In this document: piece after piece, positions 1 to 6,155 of the stretch
Layout of the letters: the number at the start of each line of letters is the position of its first letter
How positions within the stretch are numbered: the stretch's first letter is position 1
Assembly: GCA_020062605.1 (NCBI GenBank)
Contig: JAGUWA010000135.1
Coordinates: forward strand, 1-7,196
DNA: 7,196 bases
Direction of reading: 5' to 3'
Origin: Parvibaculum sp.
GTDB lineage: Bacteria > Pseudomonadota > Alphaproteobacteria > Parvibaculales > Parvibaculaceae
Position numbers and translations under genes: made by a program
Notes under the pieces: model-generated
Database searches by the model: none
Seen by the model: the letters and a program-made list of their open reading frames with translations, nothing else
What the model was told of the DNA's origin: nothing

Positions 1-1
1 G

Positions 2-601
2 GCGCTTCTGCGCCGCGCGGCCGCGCTTCTCGACGAGGCGGGATGGAAGATCGCCGATGGCGCCAGGCGCAACGCGGCGGGCGAGGCCTTTTCCATCGAA
101 TTCCTCGACAACGATCCCATGGTCGAGCGTCTCGTCGCGCCGCTGGCCAAGAACCTGCGCCTGCTCGGCATCGACGCGCGCAGCCGCCAGATCGATTCCT
201 CGCAATATCAGCTCCGCCGCGACAATTACGATTTCGACGTCGTCATGCAGCGCTATTCGCTGAGCCTCACGCCCGGCATCGAGGTGCGCAGCTACTGGTC
301 GTCGGACTTCGCGAAAGTTCCCGGCGGGCGCAACCTGTCCGGCATTTCGAGCCCCGCCATCGACGCGCTGATCGAGCAGGTCATCGCCGCGCCGACGCGC
401 GAGGCGCAGATCGTGGCCGCGCGCGCCCTCGACCGCGTGCTCAGGGCCGGGCATTACTGGGTGCCGCAGTGGCACAAGAACGTCCACAATCTCGCCTTCT
501 GGGACAAGTTCGCCTGGCCCGAGACGAAGCCTAAATATGATCGCGGCGTGCTCGCGACCTGGTGGGCCGCCGAAGCAGCAGCCGAAACGAAAGACCGATA
601 A
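2..601 (+). CDS. yejA: YejA-type oligopeptide ABC transporter substrate-binding protein, C-terminal 199 residues (5' truncated by window)
   Basis: This is the periplasmic binding protein that captures short peptides and delivers them to the YejBE permease. Only the C-terminal third is present, since family members run to about 600 residues. The frame is open from base 2 and ends at TAA 599-601. The visible part is typical of the SBP_bac_5/extracellular solute-binding family 5 tail. It shows an LLDEAGW segment near the left edge, then DNYDFDVVMQRY, a PGGRNLSGISSPAIDALIEQV stretch, and a C-terminal ALDRVLRAGHYWVPQWH segment ending in a Trp/Tyr-rich tail. These match the C-terminal half of E. 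coli YejA as I recall it. The signal peptide lies outside the window. yejB starts 5 nt downstream, so the two are surely co-transcribed. The family call is firm. Substrate (dietary peptide, antimicrobial peptide or murein peptide) cannot be read from this part. Confidence 0.93.
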   Translation, partial: ALLRRAAALLDEAGWKIADGARRNAAGEAFSIEFLDNDPMVERLVAPLAKNLRLLGIDARSRQIDSSQYQLRRDNYDFDVVMQRYSLSLTPGIEVRSYWSSDFAKVPGGRNLSGISSPAIDALIEQVIAAPTREAQIVAARALDRVLRAGHYWVPQWHKNVHNLAFWDKFAWPETKPKYDRGVLATWWAAEAAAETKDR

Positions 602-606
602 AACCC

Positions 607-1716
607 ATGTCCGCCTACATCATCCGCCGCCTGCTTCTGATGATCCCGACCATCTTCGGGATCATGCTTGTGAGCTTCGCGCTGATCCAGTTCGCGCCGG
701 GCGGCCCCATCGAGCGCATCATCGCGCAGCTTCAGGGCACGGAGGTGTCGGCCACCGCGCGCATCGGCGGCTCGGCCGGCGGCGATTTCGGCGCGCAGGC
801 ACAGATGTCGGGCGCCGACAGTTCGATCAACAGCAAGTATCGCGGCGCGCAGGGCCTCGATCCGGAATTCCTGAAATCGCTCGAAGTCCAGTTCGGCTTC
901 GACAAGCCCGCGCATGAACGCTTCCTCATGATGATCTGGAACTATGCGCGCTTCGATTTCGGCGAGAGCTACTTCCGCGACGTGAGCGTTCTCGGCCTCG
1001 TCGCCGAGAAGCTGCCCGTGTCTATCTCGCTCGGGCTCTGGACGACGCTCCTCACCTATCTCATTTCCATTCCGCTCGGCATCCGCAAGGCGATCCGCGA
1101 CGGCAGCCCCTTCGACACATGGACGAGCGGCGTCATCATCGTCGGCTATGCCGTGCCGGGCTTCCTCTTCGCCGTCTTCCTCATCGTGCTCTTCGCGGGC
1201 GGTTCCTACTGGTCGATCTTTCCGCTGCGCGGCCTCACCTCCGACAACTGGGAGACATTGAGCCTTGCGGGCAAAGCGCTCGACTATCTCTGGCACATCG
1301 TCCTGCCGGTCACCGCGCTCGTCATCGGCGCCTTCGCGACGACGACGCTGCTCACCAAGAATTCCTTCCTCGACGAGATCAAGAAGCAATATGTAATGAC
1401 GGCGCGCGCGAAAGGCCTCTCCGAGCGCCAGGTCCTCTACGGCCATGTCTTCCGCAACGCCATGCTCATCGTCATCGCGGGCTTTCCCGGCGCCTTTATC
1501 GGCGCCTTCTTCACCGGCTCCCTGCTGATCGAGCAGATCTTCTCGCTGGACGGGCTCGGGCTTCTCTCCTTCGAATCCATCGTCAATCGCGACTATCCGG
1601 TCGTCTTCGCCACGCTCTATATTTTCGGGCTGCTCGGTCTCGTGATCGGCCTCCTCTCCGACCTCACCTATACATGGGTCGACCCGCGCATCGATTTCGA
1701 GACGAGGGAGGTCTGA
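607..1716 (+). CDS. yejB: YejB, microcin C/oligopeptide ABC transporter permease subunit
   Basis: This inner-membrane permease forms half of the translocation channel with YejE. The protein is 369 residues, close to the E. coli YejB length. I chose ATG 607 (MSAYIIRRLLL) because the family begins at this point. An in-frame ATG at 562 would add 15 basic residues and overlap yejA. Hydrophobic segments fall near residues 10-29, 137-158, 173-198, 230-250, 284-306 and 332-354, giving about six membrane spans. Residues 35-100 form the Gly/Ser-rich periplasmic insert typical of YejB, ending in a YRGAQGLDPEF segment. The cytoplasmic EAA coupling loop, which contacts the ATPase, is at about 257-284 (TARAKGLSERQVLYGHVFRNA begins at 265). 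The C-terminal YTWVDPRIDFE ending is a family hallmark. The ribosome binding site is weak (AC/GA-rich, no clear GGAGG), so translation is probably coupled to yejA termination 5 nt upstream. Confidence 0.96.
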   Translation: MSAYIIRRLLLMIPTIFGIMLVSFALIQFAPGGPIERIIAQLQGTEVSATARIGGSAGGDFGAQAQMSGADSSINSKYRGAQGLDPEFLKSLEVQFGFDKPAHERFLMMIWNYARFDFGESYFRDVSVLGLVAEKLPVSISLGLWTTLLTYLISIPLGIRKAIRDGSPFDTWTSGVIIVGYAVPGFLFAVFLIVLFAGGSYWSIFPLRGLTSDNWETLSLAGKALDYLWHIVLPVTALVIGAFATTTLLTKNSFLDEIKKQYVMTARAKGLSERQVLYGHVFRNAMLIVIAGFPGAFIGAFFTGSLLIEQIFSLDGLGLLSFESIVNRDYPVVFATLYIFGLLGLVIGLLSDLTYTWVDPRIDFETREV

Positions 1717-1717
1717 C

Positions 1718-2743
1718 ATGCGGCCCCTCAGCCCCATCAACCAGCGGCGCTGGCGCAACTTCAAGGCCAACAGGCGCGGCTACTGGAGCCTGTGGATATT
1801 CGCGGCGCTTTTCGTCCTCTCGCTTTTCGCCGAGTTGATCGCCAACGACAAGCCGCTTCTCGTCACCTATCAGAGCGAGGCTTACTTTCCGGTCGTGGTC
1901 GCCTATCCCGAAACGGCATTCGGCGGCTTCTTCGAGACGGAGGCGGATTACCGCGATGCTTACGTACAGGAGCTGATCCACGAAGCCGGCGGCATCATCG
2001 TCTGGCCGCTGATCGAATATTCCTACCGCACCATCAATCTCGACAGGCGGGCGCTCTCGCCGCCTTCCGCCGACAACTGGCTCGGTACCGACGATCAGGG
2101 CCGCGACGTCGCCGCGCGGCTCATCTACGGCTTCCGGATTTCCGTTCTTTTCGGGCTCACGCTCACCGTCCTCTCCTCGATCATCGGCGTTGCGGCGGGC
2201 GCGGTGCAGGGCTATTTCGGCGGCTGGACGGACCTCATCTTCCAGCGCTTCATCGAAATCTGGACGAGCGTGCCGCAGCTCTATCTTCTCATCATCATCG
2301 CCGCGATCATCGAGCCCAATTTCTGGATCCTGCTCGGCATCATGCTGCTCTTCTCCTGGGTGGCGCTGGTCGGCGTCGTGCGCGCCGAATTCCTGCGTGC
2401 GCGCAACTTCGAATATGTGAACGCGGCGCGCGCCTTCGGCCTGTCGAACGCGAAGATCATGTTCCGCCACCTGCTCCCCAATGCGATGGTGGCGACGCTG
2501 ACCTTCATTCCCTTCATTCTCAATTCCTCGATCACCACGCTCACCGCGCTCGATTTTCTGGGTTTCGGCCTGCCGCCCGGCTCGCCCTCGCTCGGCGAGC
2601 TTCTGCAGCAGGGCAAGGCGAACCTGCAGGCGCCCTGGCTCGGCTTCACCGGCTTCTTCGCCATCGCGATCATGCTGAGCCTGCTCATCTTCATCGGCGA
2701 GGCCGTGCGCGACGCCTTCGATCCGCGAAAGGTGCTGCGATGA
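1718..2743 (+). CDS. yejE: YejE, microcin C/oligopeptide ABC transporter permease subunit
   Basis: This is the second inner-membrane permease and the partner of YejB. At 341 residues it equals the E. coli YejE length. A strong Shine-Dalgarno GGGAGGT (1706-1712) sits 5 nt before ATG 1718, and the yejB stop ends 1 nt before the start. The N-terminus (LSPINQRRW...RRGYWSLWIF) is the OppC-type N-terminal region, followed by a membrane span at about 22-42. A large periplasmic region (about 44-136) includes the NWLGTDDQGRDVAARLIYG motif at 120-138, which precedes the core permease domain. More spans lie near 139-162, 186-222 (probably two) and 306-327. The EAA loop is at about 232-255 (YVNAARAFGLSNAKIMFRHL). 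The C-terminus GEAVRDAFDPRKVLR is conserved. The stop overlaps the yejF start as ATGA. Confidence 0.97.
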   Translation: MRPLSPINQRRWRNFKANRRGYWSLWIFAALFVLSLFAELIANDKPLLVTYQSEAYFPVVVAYPETAFGGFFETEADYRDAYVQELIHEAGGIIVWPLIEYSYRTINLDRRALSPPSADNWLGTDDQGRDVAARLIYGFRISVLFGLTLTVLSSIIGVAAGAVQGYFGGWTDLIFQRFIEIWTSVPQLYLLIIIAAIIEPNFWILLGIMLLFSWVALVGVVRAEFLRARNFEYVNAARAFGLSNAKIMFRHLLPNAMVATLTFIPFILNSSITTLTALDFLGFGLPPGSPSLGELLQQGKANLQAPWLGFTGFFAIAIMLSLLIFIGEAVRDAFDPRKVLR

Positions 2744-4368
2744 GCGCGCCCCTCGTCACCGTGAAAGACCTGTCCGTCGGCTTCCGCATGGACGGCAAGG
2801 AGACGGTCGCGGTCGATCGCATCTCCTTCGACATCAAGCCCGGCGAGACGGTCGCGCTTGTCGGCGAATCCGGTTCGGGCAAATCCGTCTCGGCGCTGTC
2901 GATCATGCAGCTTCTGTCCTATCCGCAGGCCTTTCATCCCTCGGGCGAAATCCTCTTCGAGGGCAGGAATCTTGTCGGCGCCGACGAGAAGACGATGCGG
3001 CGGATCCGCGGCAACAAGATCACCATGGTCTTCCAGGAGCCGCTGACCTCGCTCAACCCGCTGCACACGATCGAGCGGCAGGTCGGCGAAGTGCTGATCG
3101 AGCACAAGGGCCTGCGCGGCCCCGCCGTGCGCGCGCGCGTGCTTGACCTTCTGGCGCGTGTCGGCATTCCGAACCCGGAGGAAAGGCTGGCTTCCTATCC
3201 GCACCAGCTTTCGGGCGGCCAGCGTCAGCGCGTCATCATCGCCATGGCTCTCGCCAACGAGCCCGACCTTCTCATCGCCGACGAGCCGACCACCGCGCTC
3301 GACGTGACCGTGCAGGCGCAAATTCTCGCGCTGCTCACCGAACTCAAGCGCGAGATGGGCATGGCGCTCCTCCTCATCACGCATGATCTCGGCATCGTCC
3401 GCAAAATGGCGGACCGCGTGAATGTGATGACGAAGGGACGGATCGTCGAGCACGGGCTGACGGAAGAGGTCTTCACCGCGCCGAAGCACGACTACACGAA
3501 ACATCTGCTCGCCTCGGAGCCGAAGGGCCGCTCGCTCGGCGCGCCGAAGGACGGGCCCGTGGTCATGGAAGCGGAAGACCTGAAGGTCTGGTTCCCGATC
3601 CGGCGCGGTCTTCTGCGGAAGACGGTCGGCCATATCAAGGCGGTGGACGGCGTCTCGCTCTCGCTGCGTCAGGGACGGACGCTCGGCGTCGTCGGCGAAT
3701 CCGGCTCCGGCAAGACGACGCTCGGCCTCGCCATGATGCGGCTTCTTTCAAGCGAGGGCGGCATCCGTTTCGAGGGGCAGAACATTCAGGGCCTCAAGTC
3801 GAAAGAGCTTCGGCCGCTCCGCCGCGACATGCAGATCGTCTTCCAGGACCCTTACGGCTCGCTCTCCCCGCGCATGTCCGTGTCGGAGATCGTGGGCGAG
3901 GGATTGAAGATCCAGCAGCCGGAACTCACGGCGGAAGAGCGCCGCGCCCGCGTCGCGCAGGCGCTTTCCGATGTCGGTCTCGATCCTTCGATGCAGGACC
4001 GCTATCCGCATGAATTTTCCGGCGGCCAGCGCCAGCGCATCGCGATTGCGCGCGCCATGGCGCTCGGTCCCCGCTTCGTCATGCTGGACGAGCCGACATC
4101 CGCACTCGACATGTCGGTTCAGGCGCAGATCGTCGATCTCCTCCGCGAACTGCAGCGCAAGAACGACCTCGCCTATCTCTTCATCAGCCACGACCTCAAG
4201 GTCGTGCGCGCGCTCGCCGACGACATCATCGTGATGAAGGACGGCAAGGTGATGGAAGCCGGCAGCGCCGACGAGGTCTTCGACCATCCGAAGACAGCCT
4301 ACACCAAGGCCCTCATGGCCGCCGCCTTCGACCTCGAAGCGGCGCCGGAAGGCGTGGTGTCGGAGTAG
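2740..4368 (+). CDS. yejF: YejF, double ATP-binding subunit of the Yej oligopeptide/microcin C importer
   Basis: This cytoplasmic ATPase powers YejBE and carries both nucleotide-binding domains in one 542-residue chain, as in E. coli YejF. ATG 2740 is chosen because it overlaps the yejE stop (ATGA) and has AAAGGTG (2728-2734) upstream; the longer open frame upstream is only the yejE shadow. Domain 1 has Walker A GESGSGKS 42-49, Q-loop Q99, signature LSGGQRQR 157-164, Walker B LLIADEP 177-183 and switch H215. Domain 2 has Walker A GESGSGKT 319-326, Q-loop Q369, signature FSGGQRQR 426-433, Walker B with D450/E451 and switch H484. Both sites therefore look catalytically complete. An oligopeptide-transporter linker (about 225-275) separates the domains. 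It is last in the operon and followed after 7 nt by the structured repeat. Related systems take up microcin C (E. coli), affect antimicrobial-peptide resistance (Salmonella, Brucella) and, as I recall, import murein peptides in Agrobacterium. Confidence 0.97.
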   Translation: MSAPLVTVKDLSVGFRMDGKETVAVDRISFDIKPGETVALVGESGSGKSVSALSIMQLLSYPQAFHPSGEILFEGRNLVGADEKTMRRIRGNKITMVFQEPLTSLNPLHTIERQVGEVLIEHKGLRGPAVRARVLDLLARVGIPNPEERLASYPHQLSGGQRQRVIIAMALANEPDLLIADEPTTALDVTVQAQILALLTELKREMGMALLLITHDLGIVRKMADRVNVMTKGRIVEHGLTEEVFTAPKHDYTKHLLASEPKGRSLGAPKDGPVVMEAEDLKVWFPIRRGLLRKTVGHIKAVDGVSLSLRQGRTLGVVGESGSGKTTLGLAMMRLLSSEGGIRFEGQNIQGLKSKELRPLRRDMQIVFQDPYGSLSPRMSVSEIVGEGLKIQQPELTAEERRARVAQALSDVGLDPSMQDRYPHEFSGGQRQRIAIARAMALGPRFVMLDEPTSALDMSVQAQIVDLLRELQRKNDLAYLFISHDLKVVRALADDIIVMKDGKVMEAGSADEVFDHPKTAYTKALMAAAFDLEAAPEGVVSE

Positions 4369-4375
4369 GGGCTTT

Positions 4376-4556
4376 CCATCAAGACCACCCTCCCCCTGCG
4401 GGAGGGTCGAAAAATTCAAACGTAGTGCCGAATTTTTCGGGGAGGGGTAAGCGGGAGAAACGGAAGGCGAGCCATCCGCCGATGGCGGAGAACCCCTCCC
4501 CTAAAAATCCTGACGGATTTTCAGACCCTCCCACAGGGGGAGGGTAATCCCGATGG
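4376..4556. repeat. Structured 181-bp intergenic repeat, copy 1
   Basis: This is the first of two direct copies, 245 bp apart in register with no indels. Its ends are CCATC (4376-4380) and GATGG (4552-4556). Inside are: an outer inverted repeat (4386-4408 with 4524-4546, 21 of 23 positions complementary); an A/T hairpin with stem CGAAAAATTC/GAATTTTTCG; a central stem GGGGAGGGGT/ACCCCTCCCC capped by GCCATC-cgcc-GATGGC; and a second A/T hairpin AAAATCC-tgac-GGATTTT. It encodes no protein. It starts 7 nt after the yejF stop, between convergent genes. Its architecture resembles REP/BIME-like or MITE-like palindromic elements. GC-rich CCCTCCCC...GGGAGGG repeats are common between alphaproteobacterial genes, but I cannot name this family. 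Confidence 0.95.
4387..4407 (+). terminator. Candidate transcription-stop hairpin after yejF
   Basis: A perfect 8-bp GC-rich stem ACCCTCCC (4387-4394) and GGGAGGGT (4400-4407) encloses a 5-nt loop, 18 nt after the yejF stop codon. It is not directly followed by a T run. The nearest T tract (TTTTT) is in the next hairpin, at about 4433-4437. It may stall polymerase or protect the mRNA 3' end rather than act as a textbook intrinsic terminator. The stem is part of repeat copy 1, so it competes with the larger fold. Confidence 0.4.
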
Positions 4557-4620
4557 CAAATTCAGCATGCTGATGGACGACCTTCGCGTCGATCTGCCAT
4601 CCAGCCAACCCCGAAGCTCA
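4557..4620. other. 64-bp spacer between repeat copies, with a 12-bp palindrome
   Basis: This unique sequence separates the two repeat copies and carries no gene. It contains the perfect palindrome TCAGCATGCTGA at 4562-4573. It also has a loose hairpin potential, in which GATGG and CGAC after the palindrome can face GTCG and CCATC near 4590-4602. The GATGG/CCATC pair repeats the terminal pentamers of the repeat itself, which might mark remnants of a third, decayed element. That last point is speculation. Confidence 0.5.
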
Positions 4621-4801
4621 CCATCTCGACCACCCTCCCCCTGTGGGAGGGTCGAAAAATTCAAACGCAGTGCCGAATTTTTCGGGGAGGGGTGAGCGGG
4701 AGAAACGGAAGGCGAGCCATCCGCCGATGGCGGAGAACCCCTCCCCTAAAAATCCTGACGGATTTTCAGACCCTCCCACAGGGGGAGGGTGATCCCGATG
4801 G
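4621..4801. repeat. Structured 181-bp intergenic repeat, copy 2
   Basis: This second copy lies in the same orientation as copy 1. It differs from copy 1 at six of 181 positions: two adjacent bases near the left end, then four transitions. The long outer inverted repeat is perfect here over 23 bp (4631-4653 with 4769-4791), and the outermost CCATC/GATGG pentamers also pair. The inner hairpins are identical to those of copy 1 in their stems. It ends 28 bp from the stop codon of the minus-strand endopeptidase gene. The high identity argues for recent duplication, recent mobility, or continuing gene conversion between the copies. Confidence 0.95.
4770..4790 (-). terminator. Candidate transcription-stop hairpin after the C40 peptidase gene
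   Basis: Read on the minus strand, this is an 8-bp stem ACCCTCCC/GGGAGGGT with loop CCTGT, about 39 nt beyond the peptidase stop codon. Shortly after comes a second small hairpin AAAATCC-gtca-GGATTTT that ends in a TTTTT tract (minus-strand reading, plus-strand 4747-4765). The pair could act as a terminator, with the T tract within the second hairpin. It is the right arm of repeat copy 2, so termination may be a by-product of the repeat. Confidence 0.42.
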
Positions 4802-4829
4802 AGAGGCCCCAGGAAAATCCGGAAACGCC

Positions 4830-5699
4830 CTACCTTCTCACAAGCCTTTTAATGCTCGTCACATGCCCCGCCTCCGAGCGCGCGATGCGCGACATGGCGA
4901 TGTCGAGGCGTTCCACGGCGACGCGCATGTGATGGGCGTTCGCGTGAATCATGCGCTCGGCATCCACCATGATGCCGACATGCCCCTTCCAGAAAACGAG
5001 GTCGCCGCGCGCGAGTTTCGTGAAGTCGATGGGCTCGGGCAGCGCCTCGCCGAGCGTCGCCTCCTGCATGTCGGTGTCGCGGAGCGAGGCGATGCCCGCG
5101 CGCTCCAGCGACATCTGCACGAGGCCGGAGCAATCGAGGCCCATGCTGTCGCGCCCGCCCCAGAGATAGGGCACGCCGGTGAACTCCTCGGCGACGGCAA
5201 CGAAATCGCGGACATGCGCGCCGGCCGCGGCCAGATGCGCGGTGAAGACCCAGCCGCCCGTATCGAGTTCGCTGAAATTGCCCCGCGCGCCGGTGATCTT
5301 GAGTTTCGCATTCATGGAAAGCGGAATGGCGGGCCGCGTCTTCAGGTCGGGCTTGGGATAGATGAAGGTGCGCAGCGCCGCAACGGTATGCGTCGGCGTC
5401 GCGGGGCGGGAGACGAGTTCCTTCGCCTCGACATAGCCGACATAATCGTCGAGCAGCGACTGGCCCCAGGCCCAGCCGTTCTTTTCTTCATAGACACGAA
5501 ATGTCTCGCCGTAGAGAAGCTGCGTATCCATCGGCGCGGCAGGCTCCGGGCGGCGCAGCAGCGGCAGGACGGGCGCCCGCACGATCCGGTCCACACCCTC
5601 CACGAAGCGTGGGGCGTTGACCTCACCACGCAGATGCGCGGCCGCGAGATCGTCGCGATAGGCGTTGAGGCGATGATCCGGACCGCGCTCGCGGCTCAT
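4830..5699 (-). CDS. NlpC/P60 (C40) endopeptidase with two SH3-like domains, YkfC-like; probable D-Glu-diaminopimelate murein-peptide hydrolase
   Basis: This 289-residue cysteine peptidase is of the type that cuts the gamma-D-glutamyl-diaminopimelate bond in murein peptides. Residues about 37-95 and 104-156 look like two bacterial SH3 domains. The NlpC/P60 domain fills about 165-285. The catalytic triad is visible: C190 in GLDCSGLVQ, H240 in WKGHVGIMV and H252 in MIHANAHHM. The Cys-to-His and His-to-His spacings (50 and 12) closely follow my recollection of Bacillus YkfC (53 and 12). There is no signal peptide or lipobox: the N-terminus MSRERGPDHRLNAYRDDLAA is charged, so it should act in the cytoplasm on imported peptides rather than on the cell wall. 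ATG 5699 overlaps the upstream regulator stop (ATGA), with GAGGT 8 nt upstream. The cytoplasmic recycling role is inferred from architecture. A wall-directed role by a non-classical route is less likely. Confidence 0.9.
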   Translation of the reverse strand: MSRERGPDHRLNAYRDDLAAAHLRGEVNAPRFVEGVDRIVRAPVLPLLRRPEPAAPMDTQLLYGETFRVYEEKNGWAWGQSLLDDYVGYVEAKELVSRPATPTHTVAALRTFIYPKPDLKTRPAIPLSMNAKLKITGARGNFSELDTGGWVFTAHLAAAGAHVRDFVAVAEEFTGVPYLWGGRDSMGLDCSGLVQMSLERAGIASLRDTDMQEATLGEALPEPIDFTKLARGDLVFWKGHVGIMVDAERMIHANAHHMRVAVERLDIAMSRIARSEAGHVTSIKRLVRR

Positions 5700-6097
5700 G
5701 CAACAAGACCTCGCGACGAGCGCACGATCAGTTCCGCGAATTCCTGCATGAAGCCCGTTCCCTTCACCGTTCGCAACACGAGCACGTTGCGCCTGTCGGC
5801 CTCGTCGCGCGACCGCTTCAGAAGGTCGAGGCTGCCCAGCGTGTCGAGCGCCCGCGTGATGGCGGGTTTCGAAACGCCGAGAGCGGCCGCGAGGCCTCGA
5901 ACCGTATGCGGCGGCGGGTCGAGATAGACAGTGAACATGATCGCCAGTTGCCTCGACGAAAGATCGGGCCCGTCATTGCGGACCGATTGCAGGACGACGT
6001 CGTGCCACAGAGACAAAGCCTGTACGGGCTTCAACTCCGAAGCTCCCCCATAAGATAAATCCGGCATGGCCTCCCCCAGCGCTGCCATGATCCCCAC
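5696..6097 (-). CDS. MarR-family winged helix-turn-helix transcriptional regulator
   Basis: This 133-residue protein has the MarR fold. Amphipathic helices flank a DNA-binding core: helix-turn-helix at about 65-90 (TVRGLAAALGVSKPAITRALDTL) and a beta-wing at about 93-112 with the DEADRRN turn typical of the family. GTG 6097 is chosen because GGAGGTGA (plus 6101-6108) lies just upstream, with the GGAGG core 6 nt away. An in-frame ATG at 6088 is a second candidate, 15 nt from that core, though a GGTGGGG stretch lies nearer to it. The stop codon overlaps the endopeptidase start by 4 nt, so the two are made together. Its position between the aminopeptidase and endopeptidase genes suggests that it controls this operon, perhaps itself included. 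The ligand is unknown, and I see no cysteine redox switch (the chain has no Cys). Proteins of this form also occur as general stress or nutrient regulators. Confidence 0.88.
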   Translation of the reverse strand: MGIMAALGEAMPDLSYGGASELKPVQALSLWHDVVLQSVRNDGPDLSSRQLAIMFTVYLDPPPHTVRGLAAALGVSKPAITRALDTLGSLDLLKRSRDEADRRNVLVLRTVKGTGFMQEFAELIVRSSRGLVA

Positions 6098-6100
6098 CCG

Positions 6101-6108
6101 TCACCTCC
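6101..6108 (-). promoter_or_regulatory. Strong Shine-Dalgarno sequence deciding the regulator start
   Basis: Minus-strand GGAGGTGA is an almost full anti-16S match. The GGAGG core sits 6 nt before GTG 6097 but 15 nt before ATG 6088, which favours the GTG start. Confidence 0.7.
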
Positions 6109-6110
6109 GT

Positions 6111-6122
6111 TCCGGGCCCGGA
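6111..6122. promoter_or_regulatory. Perfect 12-bp palindrome, candidate MarR operator
   Basis: TCCGGGCCCGGA is exactly self-complementary. It lies between the candidate -10 box and the ribosome binding site of the regulator gene, about where transcription would start. MarR proteins usually bind inverted repeats that overlap their own promoters, so autorepression here is plausible. Short GC palindromes also arise by chance in DNA of this composition. Confidence 0.35.
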
Positions 6123-6124
6123 TC

Positions 6125-6152
6125 AGTCTAGCTCGCGTTCACGCGGGGGCAA
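6125..6152 (-). promoter_or_regulatory. Candidate promoter for the regulator-endopeptidase pair
   Basis: On the minus strand a TTGCCC box (plus 6147-6152) and a TAGACT box (plus 6125-6130) are separated by 16 bp. They lie just inside the gap after the aminopeptidase stop. The palindrome CGCGTTCACGCG (6134-6145; arms CGCGT/ACGCG) sits between the boxes, where a bound regulator would block polymerase. Matches to the sigma-70 consensus are partial, so this promoter is tentative. The genes may simply be read through from upstream. Confidence 0.3.
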
Positions 6153-6155
6153 GCC

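Noticed and set aside
454..1770. Long open frame on the minus strand opposite yejA/yejB
   Set aside because: It is rich in Asp, Glu, Arg and Ala with no recognisable domain. It lies opposite genes with clear family matches, so it is a GC-rich shadow frame.
1792..2739. Upstream in-frame extension of the yejF reading frame through yejE
   Set aside because: The extension is Arg/His/Ala-rich low-complexity translation of yejE in another frame. YejF homology begins exactly at ATG 2740, which has the ATGA overlap and a ribosome binding site.
2281..3633. Long minus-strand open frame opposite yejE/yejF
   Set aside because: It has no domain features, and the plus strand carries complete ABC motifs throughout. 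It is a compositional artefact.
4376..4801. CRISPR array
   Set aside because: There are only two units of 181 bp with a 64-bp spacer. The size, the internal structure and the lack of nearby cas genes do not fit.
4376..4801. tRNA, rRNA or known riboswitch within the structured repeat
   Set aside because: The folds lack tRNA consensus boxes and any known aptamer core. The position between convergent gene ends also argues against a leader element.
4369..4829. Complete insertion sequence
   Set aside because: No transposase frame is present between the inverted ends, and I see no clear target-site duplication. At most it is a non-autonomous element.
4692..5927. 411-residue plus-strand open frame starting inside repeat copy 2 and running opposite the endopeptidase and regulator
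   Set aside because: It begins in the palindromic repeat, is antisense to two well-supported genes and has a low-complexity composition. No ribosome binding site or family match is evident.
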